A stretch of 64,000 bases of DNA from Thamnaconus septentrionalis (lineage: Eukaryota > Chordata > Actinopteri > Tetraodontiformes > Monacanthidae): the NCBI GenBank assembly GCA_009823395.1, contig CM020510.1:1377273-1441272 (forward strand). Direction: 5' to 3'. Both the position numbers and the translations under genes were made by a program. Shown one piece after another: positions 57,170-64,000 of this stretch (the first letter of the stretch is position 1; every line of letters starts with the position of its first letter). The notes below the pieces were generated by a model. That model ran no database searches, was not told the origin of the DNA, and was given only the letters and a program-made list of their open reading frames with translations.

Positions 57170-59952
57170 TCACCACATTCAGCACTTCCTCATTTCTATG
57201 GATTGTTTTTTTTTTTTTTCATATCTTTGGCTGATTGTGCAGCATCTTATGTAAGAAACTTTGATCTTTAAATCGACTCATTTTGCAAAAGGAAAACATC
57301 ACTTGAGTATTTTTTGAAAATAAAAAAAAAAGATCAAAATTGAGTTTATAGGCTACAAGAAGGTCACAAACCAGTGAAAAACAGATGAATGGCTAAAAAA
57401 AATACCTCATACATTCCTCATTTATTTTCTACGGAAGCGCATTGCTGCCACCCTAGAAAAAAAAAACAGTTTTTTTTTTTTTTTCTAGGGTGGCAGCAAT
57501 CGCTTCCGTAATTTTCCCATCTGCTCCAAAATGAAGGTCGAAACAGCATCAGACTCACCTCATCAGAGTCCAGCAGGGGGGGCAGTGCACTGCGGGGATC
57601 AACACAGACACATTGTTACGACATCGTCACCATCAGACGAAGAGGTTTGGATCTGGTGCTGGTGACTGTTACCACTCACACGTCTGCCATGGAGGAGGGG
57701 ATGTTCTCCTCCACCCACTTCAGATCTTCATCCTGCAAGAGGAACATCACACTGGCTTTGAGGGACCATTTGAGGAGGAGCTCCATCCAAGCATTTCTGA
57801 CTGGAGGGGTGAATGGTAAAGCAAGGCGTGGCGCTGGCCGTCACTCACCACTCTGTTGGCTTTGGCCGAACCGTTGGTCTCATTTTTGCCGCCTCTCATT
57901 TTCATTCCCTCTGGAGACACACACACGAAGAACACACACAACACCAGAGTCACCGGAGTCACCAGGTTGAGTCTTGGACAGCCGGGTCGTTAAAGGTCCA
58001 GTGTGTCAAGTTTGCCTTGAGTTCCAAGTCTGTGTGACAGTGGAGCTGAATGCAACGCGCTCTGTCAGACGGACTTCCTCCTAAACCTGACCCACTGGAC
58101 CTTGAAGGCAGTACTGATGCAGAGGAAGGTGAGAACAGTGAGGAAGGTCACCCACCGAAAGCTTCGTTCACCATGGGCTCCTTCTCCTCGTCCTCGCTCT
58201 CCTCGTCCAGCAGGGGGCTGAAAGCGTACCTGGGGCACAAGAGAGAGACGGGGCTCAGCAGAAGGGACAGGACGGCCGTCAGAAGCCACTCAACCTCCTG
58301 CTTCTTCACCTCTGGTTGCTGGCGGAGGGTCGCCACAGGAACATGATGACCAGCAGGATGAGGGAAAACAGGAAGCGCCAGAATGCGTCGTCGATCCACA
58401 TCTCCCTCCAGTCCTGGAGACAAAAAAAAAAAACAACCTCAAAAATACTTCAGAAGAAGAAGAAGAAGAAGAAGAAACAACGTGCAACAGTCAAAAGAAC
58501 TCACGGATTGACATTTGTTCATTCGGAAGGTCTTGGTTGTCCAGATGATGAAGATGATGGAGGCTGAATCAGATACAAAGATGCTTGAGAACACAACACA
58601 AGGACTTTTTTTTATTGTTGCAAATCCTCACTGAAAGGGCGGCGGCGGGCACCTATGACGGCGAAGATGAGCGTGTTGGTGAAGTGCCTGTAGAGGGAGA
58701 GCTTCACCACGTTCCTCCTCAGCCTCAGGAGCTTCATGGTCTGGGCCAGACTCACAAAGATGTGAGCGCACAGTCAAGGAACACAAACAACACACAACAT
58801 CTCGCGTTCTGAAGAAGCAACGGCAGAACCTCCACCTGGGAGAGTTAGGCAGTATGAATGTGTTTCTATGGTTCAATGCAAGAGGAGAAAGTCCAATAAG
58901 AACCTGCAGTGATGTCACGAGTCGGCTAATATTATTTTTTTTTTTTTATGTTTGCAAAACTTTCCAGGCTTAAAATTGTGAAGCAGAAATGAAAGAAAGG
59001 CACCAAAAAAAGATCTAGCGCTCAAAAGAAAGCTGGCAAAGGGGAGAGGCAGTAGTGGATATCCACCAGCAGAGGGTAGAGTCGAGCACAGCCAGAGGAA
59101 TAGCAGCCAGGAGAACTACATCATCTTCAGCCTACAGACACAGAGAAGAAGAGAGGAGGAAGAGGAGGAGGAGGAGGAGGAGGAGGGGAAATGTTTCAGG
59201 TGAGACGGCGGTCGGGAGAACAGAAGGAGCAGGAGGTGCAAAGAAGCGCGGCAGGAGGACTGACGGAGGTCCAGGAAGGAGGACGAGACGAGACGCACTC
59301 GGCTGGAGGTCACTGTGTTGCAGTCTGGACTGTGACCAGTGCAGTGCAGTGCAGTGCAGTGCAGTGCAGTGCAGTGCAGTGAGCTCAGGAGTCAACAGCT
59401 GCTGGAAGGACGCAGGAATCATTTCAACTTTAATTTAATCCTACTGTGGTTTTTCCCACAGCAGCCGCGGCTCTGCAGGTCTTCATCACGGCTGATGGAT
59501 TCACCGTCAATGTCGGGCTGATGACGCGAGTGTGACTCCTAGTGGTGGGTCCAGGAACTACATGTTGACTGGTTTGATCATGTTACTGCTATCCATGGCC
59601 GTGATTTATATCAGGGTCAAGTGTTCAATGGGTCAATGATATCAAACGAGTTGTATTGCGACTAATTTCTGTTGTACAAACTAAATTTAGTTCATAAGTT
59701 TGTATTTTTATTTGAGTCTTGGGGGTCACTATATTTATTTATTTATTTTTTTTATTTTAATCATTTTTGTGTGTGTGTGTGTTTTGGTATCGTTTCCTTT
59801 TTATTCTCATTCTTTCCTTCCATGTTTGAAATAAATCAATAAATCAAATCAAACTGTGTGACAGTGGCAAACAGCACAGGCAGTGTTTGTTAACCTCCAG
59901 TTTCCACCTGTGAACTGCAACACCTGCTCAGTACTTTGATATGAAACCATAC

Positions 59953-59991
<39 letters not shown>

Positions 59992-61027
59992 GCTGTTCTA
60001 TTTGTCTCATGACAACAACGCCGCTCATATTGATATAGATACATAGGGGATACATATGTAGCCTTGGATATATATATTTTATATTTAGCTATTTTTTTTA
60101 GGTATATGTGCACATTTAATAATTGCTTGCATATCTATATATATATTTTATTTATATATACATAGACTCCGCCTTATTTACTCCTCCACCAAGTTGCACA
60201 CTGTTCATAGTTTATTTATACTTCCGGTTGCACATTGTTTACTTGTTTACTTTTACTTATTCTGTAGTTTGTTGGTTTTTTTTTTTAACCTCAGTAGCAG
60301 CAGAGAGAAAAAGCAGAGTCAGATTCCTTGTTTGGCAGCACAGACTTGGTCAATAAAGCTGGCTGTGGTTCTGATAATGACATGGTGTGTGTGTGTGTGT
60401 GTGTGTGTGTACACTCTAGGCCTCCCTGGTGACCCCGGTGTACACACATTCATGTTTTCACCCAGGTATACCAGTGTAAAAGGATATCCACCAGACAATA
60501 CAGGAGTCAGTGAGGGCCAGCACTATGTCACACAATATTGTACTACTGGTGTGGTCACTGCGGTCCTACAGAGAGACAAAGGTTAGACGCACACACACAC
60601 ACACACAGCTGAGCCAGACCCCTGACCCACCAGTTGAGAAACCCCGTGTGAAGGCCGACTGCCTAAAACGGACTGCGCTTGGTGACGCTGGCCAGGCCGA
60701 CGTCGGAACCTCAGCGCACCAGCAACTCACCGCGTTGACTCGCAGGGTTCCCTCGATGAAGGAGAAGATCATGTAGAGCAGCCCCACGCCCACCACTCTG
60801 TGCAGCAGCGCTCCCAGCCTGGGCCTGGGACGGCAAGATAAGAGCGGCTGAGTAGGAATAAGAACTTCTCCTGAGCCACCTCTCCCAGGAGGAGCCGCTG
60901 GCTTTTTCCCAAGGTGGACCGACTCACTTGACGATGCCGTAGCCCAGGCTGGCGATGATGACCAGGACCCTGGCCAGGGTTCTCTTCACGGCGGAGAGAA
61001 CCTCGGCAAACACCACCGCCCCCTTGA
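56392..61027 (-). CDS. tmem87a: tmem87a, 3' half of the gene (eleven coding exons)
   Basis: TMEM87A is a GOLD-domain seven-helix membrane protein of the Golgi, implicated in endosome-to-Golgi retrograde transport and reported as a cation-channel or mechanosensing component. The visible exons (60928-61027, 60731-60824, 59063-59131, 58653-58761, 58505-58563, 58310-58413, 58156-58229, 57849-57910, 57680-57732, 57559-57589, 56392-56433) total 797 bp and keep one frame: 264 complete residues plus a partial first codon. They cover the last five transmembrane helices and the acidic cytosolic tail. KEPM....[26 protein letters not shown] and the terminal SKME match TMEM87A rather than TMEM87B. Vertebrate TMEM87A is about 555 residues, so the signal peptide, GOLD domain and first helices lie beyond the window. 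Confidence 0.93.
57431..57509. repeat. Hairpin in a tmem87a intron
   Basis: ACGGAAGCGCATTGCTGCCA then CCCTAG and A10, three bases, T14, then CTAGGGTGGCAGCAATCGCT then TCCGT. The arms pair over about 24 bp with one bulged C plus the A/T stem. Confidence 0.92.
57559..57589 (-). CDS. tmem87a: tmem87a exon: [11 protein letters not shown]
   Basis: A 31-bp micro-exon between a GATCCCCGCAG acceptor and GAG|GTGAGT donor. Its first base completes the Val codon begun in the preceding exon. It ends in phase 0. Confidence 0.9.
57680..57732 (-). CDS. tmem87a: tmem87a exon: [18 protein letters not shown]
   Basis: 53 bp, acceptor CCTCTTGCAG, donor GACGT|GTGAGT, ending phase 2. It encodes the conserved DLKWVEEN cytosolic tail segment. 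Confidence 0.93.
57849..57910 (-). CDS. tmem87a: tmem87a exon: [21 protein letters not shown]
   Basis: 62 bp, acceptor GTGTGTGTCTCCAG, donor GTG|GTGAGT, ending phase 0. It forms the linker of the cytosolic tail; FEGMKMR spans the junction with the upstream exon. Confidence 0.92.
57990..58104. mobile_element. Short TIR element, family B relative, in a tmem87a intron
   Basis: GTTAAAGGTCCAGTGTGTCA at the left and ACCCACTGGACCTTGAAGG at the right give imperfect family-B TIRs around about 70 bp. It occupies much of the 245-bp intron 57911-58155. Confidence 0.6.
58156..58229 (-). CDS. tmem87a: tmem87a exon: [20 protein letters not shown]...
   Basis: 74 bp, acceptor TTGTGCCCCAG, donor TTCG|GTGGGT, ending phase 1. 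It begins the acidic cytosolic tail after the last membrane helix. The intron to the upstream exon is only 80 bp. Confidence 0.93.
58310..58413 (-). CDS. tmem87a: tmem87a exon: last transmembrane helix
   Basis: 104 bp encoding [12 protein letters not shown], then the hydrophobic helix [15 protein letters not shown] and RPSASNQR. The acceptor has a pure T tract (T12GTCTCCAG); the donor is CAGAG|GTGAAG, phase 2. Confidence 0.95.
58505..58563 (-). CDS. tmem87a: tmem87a exon: [20 protein letters not shown]
   Basis: 59 bp, acceptor TCTGATTCAG, donor TCC|GTGAGT, phase 0. It completes a transmembrane helix begun in the upstream exon. The flanking introns are 89 and 91 bp; the downstream one holds a GAA run. 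Confidence 0.94.
58653..58761 (-). CDS. tmem87a: tmem87a exon: [20 protein letters not shown]...
   Basis: 109 bp, ending ATAG|GTGCCC (phase 1). The start is set by protein continuity: CWW from the upstream exon must join [10 protein letters not shown]. The only boundary that gives this is after AC at 58763-58762, the end of the U12-type intron. Confidence 0.9.
58762..59062 (-). other. U12-type AT-AC intron of tmem87a (301 bp)
   Basis: On the minus strand the intron begins ATATCCACT, matching the minor-spliceosome donor ATATCC. It ends with TTCCTTGACT followed by GTGCGCTCAC: a U12 branch-site match (TTCCTTRAC) whose branch A lies about 12 nt before the terminal AC. No GT-AG pair at this place joins the conserved protein (CWW|IF) in frame. 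Confidence 0.85.
59063..59131 (-). CDS. tmem87a: tmem87a exon: [23 protein letters not shown]
   Basis: 69 bp (23 codons, phase 0 both ends), acceptor CTGTGTCTGTAG, ending at the U12-type ATATCC donor. It encodes most of a transmembrane helix; IPLA.LD..LCWW is the TMEM87A family signature here. Confidence 0.92.
59155..59182. repeat. (GAG)n tract in a tmem87a intron
   Basis: Nine GAG triplets; CTC on the transcribed strand, close upstream of the 59131 acceptor. Confidence 0.85.
59336..59381. repeat. (GCAGT)9 pentanucleotide microsatellite
   Basis: Nine exact copies of GCAGT in a tmem87a intron. Confidence 0.95.
59957..59992. repeat. (TG)n microsatellite
   Basis: About 17 TG units in a tmem87a intron. 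Confidence 0.92.
60000..60380 (+). mobile_element. LINE-like 3' end remnant in a tmem87a intron
   Basis: Repeated TTGCACA and TTTATTTATA motifs followed by GGCAGCACAGACTTGGTCAA then TAAAGCTGGCTGTGGTTCTG resemble the dispersed fish tail '...tggccaataaagctgattctgattctg'. Inserted antisense to tmem87a. (TG)n follows at 60384-60411. Confidence 0.5.
60731..60824 (-). CDS. tmem87a: tmem87a exon: [20 protein letters not shown]...
   Basis: 94 bp, acceptor TTGCCGTCCCAG, donor GCG|GTGAGT, phase 0. It encodes the loop PRLG.LLHRV and the helix [17 protein letters not shown]. Confidence 0.95.
60928..61027 (-). CDS. tmem87a: tmem87a exon: [20 protein letters not shown]...
   Basis: 100 bp, the most 5' exon visible. 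Its acceptor is preceded by a (TTC)7 tract then TGCTGCAG; the donor is GTCAA|GTGAGT. It encodes [20 protein letters not shown] and SLGYGIVK, a strongly conserved TMEM87 block. Two bases at its start complete a codon from an exon not in view. Confidence 0.95.
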
Positions 61028-61490
61028 CTGCAGCAGAAGAAGAAGAAGAAGAAGAAGAAGATTTTGATTTTTACAATCACATTTATGAACAAAATACAGA
61101 CTAAAAAAATGATGCACCTTTTTCTAACATAAATAAATGATTCAAAAAGAAAATAAATGAACTAAAAAAATATAATAATGTAATATAATAATCAAAACCA
61201 AGCCAAAGGAGAAAACCCATTAAAAAAAAAACCCAGAAATAAATAAAAAATTAAATAAGTACATAAATAGACAAATAAAAATAAAACACAAAAGATCACA
61301 CACACAAATCAAAAACGCAAAAAAAAGAAAAGAAACATTCAATCTTTGAGTGCATCAGAAAAAAATAACTCATTATTTAAAATAGCACACAAAATGTTCT
61401 TGTGGCACCAGATTTTTTGAAACCGTCAAGGTCATTCACCATTTTAAAAAAAGAAAACTCGAGGTTGATTCGGCAACGCAGGTTGCGGCG
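61028..61490 (-). other. tmem87a intron, A/T-rich
   Basis: (AAG)7 at 61038-61060 serves as the polypyrimidine tract of the next exon on the minus strand. The rest is AT-rich with AAATAA repeats. Confidence 0.6.
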
Positions 61491-61492
61491 CC

Positions 61493-61701
61493 GAAGAAGG
61501 AGAAGAAGAAGGAGAAGAAGGAGAAGGAGGAGAAGAAGAAGAAGAAGATTCAGAAGAAGAAGAAGAAGAAGGAGAAGAAGAAGAAGGAGAAGAAGGAGAA
61601 GGAGAAGAAGGAGAAGAAGAAGAAGAAGAAGAAGATTCAGAAGAAGAAGGAGAAGGAGATTCAGAAGGAGAAGAAGAAGAAGGAGAAGAAGAAGAAGAAG
61701 A
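61493..61701. repeat. About 209-bp polypurine (GAA/GGA)n tract
   Basis: Almost pure purine: GAA and GGA triplets with four GATTCA interruptions. The minus strand is polypyrimidine. Arginine-rich and leucine-rich frames through it are repeat products. Confidence 0.95.
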
Positions 61702-61777
61702 TTTGATTTTTGATTTTTGAAAAATAACATTTATTTGCCGCTCTCATTTCCATTAATCAATCAAATTAAATAAATAG

Positions 61778-61808
<31 letters not shown>

Positions 61809-61899
61809 TCTTGTTGTTTTTTTTTTACACAAGCACGTCGCTGAAAAATAATTCCCCCTCTGTCACTGCACACAATGCACTGTTAAAGGTCCACATGTC

Positions 61900-64000
61900 A
61901 CAGAAGAGCTCTAAGTCCCCTGCCCTCCTGTAAAACATAAAATCAATGCGTAGCCTGGACTGGATGAGTTTCTTACAGATGACAGAGGATCCACCTCTGC
62001 CCCATCAACTATCTTTCTCTTACGGCTCAACCACACCCCAGTTTAGCCTGGCTTAAAACAAAGTTTAAAACCTGGCCTTTCCTCTTGGTCTGGCGGCTGT
62101 AGTTAAAACCAAAGATAAAAGAGTGTTTGTTAAAACCTCCTGGCATCGGATAAAAACTCTATCTAAAAACCAAACACGGACGACAGACGCTCACACTGAT
62201 AAAAACAATGGAAGACAGTCTCTCTGTGTGCAGAAGGGACAAGTGTCCTCCACCGCTGGGTTTATCACGCTGATGAAAGCGTTCACGGCTACGATTCCGT
62301 GGAGGACGCGCCACTGAATGTCTCCATGTCTTTTGCCACTGGGGCTTTGTATAGAGTTCTCCACGCAGGCTTATTTCCATAGTTCAGGTATTTCCTCCAC
62401 GGCGTATCCCATCGTCCATTTAATTTGTCTTTGTGTAAAGTTTTGATCATCGTTTGATAAAGTTTTTTCCCGTTGCGACCTCCAAGGGAACTGCTGGACA
62501 GGCTTCCAGCAGAGGGCCGCCACAGTCGTCAAGTCTGGGAGCAGGCCGACATGGGGGAAGCTGTCCTCTGGGTTTGGGGTCAGGAACCTCTGCCATGCAA
62601 GCTGAGGAGGGAGTGCTCGTGTCCGGACAGCCTTCTTCTCCAATGGTCCAGCAGCTGCTTGACAACCCTCTCGGATTTTAGTCCCAGCGTAGAGGCCAAA
62701 GGGCGGGGTCTTCTAATCCAGGGCGGTCAGCTCCACCACCTTGCCCAGCGTCGTCACCCCTGCAGCTCGGAGGGCCTTGGAGAGTCACTCCCCCAGCTAG
62801 GGGGTAGTCCAGCAGGGTTCCCTGAAGGACAGGCTCCCGCAAGAGCCAGTACAAAGAGTCGGCCTGCTCTGCCCTCTGCTTCTTCAGGAGGTTCCAAACG
62901 TTAAAAACACTCCGATAAAAACAAGGCAGAGGAGCTGTGCTCATGCGAGTTGTGTCCATTAAAAACAAACTAAAATCCAGGCCAAAAAAATTAAAACGCT
63001 GCAGGATGCACCGGGCTAATGGTCTCCACAGAACATCCTTGGGGCCAGTCAGGAGCCTCTGAATGAACTGGAGTCTGAAGGCAGAGCCCCTGCTGGCCAG
63101 ATGAACCAAGCCCTGTCCTCCCTCTTCTTTGGGGAGGAAAAGGATGCTCTGTGGAGCCCAGTGCTTCCTGCCCCCCCAAAAGAAATCAATTAAAAGCCGC
63201 TGTATCTCTGCCAGGAGAGAGGCTGGGGGATCTAAAACCATTAATCTGTGCCACAAGGAGGACGAGACCAAGTTGTTGACGATGAGGGTTCTGCCTCTGT
63301 AGGACATTTTAGGCAGCAGCCACTTCCACCGTCCTAGCCTCCCCCTCACCGTCTCCAACACATTGTCCCAGTTCTTATTGTTGTGGGTCTCGTCCCCAAG
63401 TGGATGCCCAGGTATTTAAAACCGCCAGTCTTCCACTGCAGCCCACCGGGCAACTTCAGCCTACTCCTCAGCCCCTCTCCCACCATAAGAGCCTCGCTCT
63501 TCCCCAGTTCACTCACGAAGAAGAAATAAAACCAAACTCCGTTAAGAGATTTTCTAAAACACTGATGTCGTTTTGCGAGTTGATTAAAACAACCAAATCA
63601 TCAGCGTAAACAGACAGTTTAAAAGACACGCTACACTGGGGGAGACACACGCCACTTAGACTCTCCCTTAATTTGTGGAGCAGAGGCTCTATGGACAGAG
63701 AATACAGCATCCCTGAGAGAGAGCAGCCCTGCCTCACCCCTCTGAACGTCGAAGGGGCACTCAGACCGCCATTGACCTTGAGAACGCTCTCAATGCCACA
63801 ATAGAGCACCCGGATCATGGCTATGAAGTCAGGATTGAATCCAAAGGCACCCATGGTCTGCCACAGGTACTGGTGTTCAACCCTGTCAAAAGCCTTTTCC
63901 TGGTCTATGGAAATAAGACCAGTCTCAAGAGCCAATGAACTGGAGAGGTCCAAAAAATCCCGAATTAAGGTGACATTGTCACTGATGAGCCTGCCCGGCA
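61900..64000 (-). mobile_element. Tx1/L1-like LINE, decayed, truncated by the window end
   Basis: The minus-strand open segment 63513-63953 contains reverse-transcriptase motifs: SIDQEKAFDRVEHQYLW, FRGVRQGCSLSGMLY and VYADDLVVL (the YADD catalytic box). A second segment at 62678-63361 (RGRTLIVNNLVSSSLWHRL, LIDFFWGGRKHW, FLPKEEGGQGLVHL) is the C-terminal region typical of fish Tx1/L1-like LINEs. A stop at about 63513 and a one-base frame break near 63400 separate them, so this copy is inactive. The endonuclease domain would lie past 64000. The 3' boundary near 61900 is uncertain. It probably sits in a tmem87a intron, same strand. Confidence 0.85.

Noticed and set aside
58628..58918. Single long minus-strand frame over the tmem87a exon at 58.7 kb
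   Set aside because: It is in a different frame from the conserved TMEM87A reading; the real exon is 58653-58761 in the [10 protein letters not shown] frame.
61377..61730. Arginine-rich and leucine-rich frames over the 61.5-kb purine tract
   Set aside because: Pure products of GAA/GGA triplets inside an intron.

Overview
The window looks like nuclear DNA of a teleost fish, probably a percomorph. Its genes have short introns with canonical splice sites. Non-coding DNA dominates and is very rich in (CA)n, (GA)n, (ATT)n and (TTC)n arrays. The mobile elements are fish-type: TIR-bounded MITEs, hAT-like ends, tRNA-derived SINEs, LINE 3' tails and a Tx1/L1-like LINE. There are no operons, phage, CRISPR arrays or bacterial genes, and I found no evidence of a new defence or mobile system.

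Layout. 0-21 kb: no convincing exon; MITEs, SINE fragments, a 1-kb minisatellite (3.1-4.1 kb), many microsatellites. 21.7-24.9 kb: a CpG-rich block with YY1-like motifs and a consensus CArG box, the best promoter candidate. 25-44 kb: non-coding, with two minisatellites, a full-length TIR element (38.3-38.8 kb) and a CAG/CTG pair. 44.1-51.9 kb: a plus-strand gene for an alanine/glutamate-rich, highly charged protein with WxSFKK-type polybasic motifs and, at one possible C-terminus, an amphipathic helix resembling the PKA RII-binding helices of AKAP5 and AKAP12. 52-55.7 kb: transposon remnants. 55.8-61.03 kb: the 3' half of tmem87a on the minus strand, eleven exons; ten of the eleven exons join by GT-AG introns and one junction looks like a U12-type AT-AC intron. 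61.9-64 kb: a decayed LINE, probably inside a tmem87a intron, whose 5' exons lie beyond the window.

The two genes converge (AKAP-like on plus, tmem87a on minus) with 3' ends about 4 kb apart. Nothing in the sequence links their functions. The AKAP-like product would be a membrane-associated signalling scaffold. TMEM87A is a Golgi seven-helix GOLD-domain membrane protein. The main points for a second look are the U12 intron, the unresolved C-terminus of the AKAP-like gene, the inverted MITE pair and several near-perfect hairpins.
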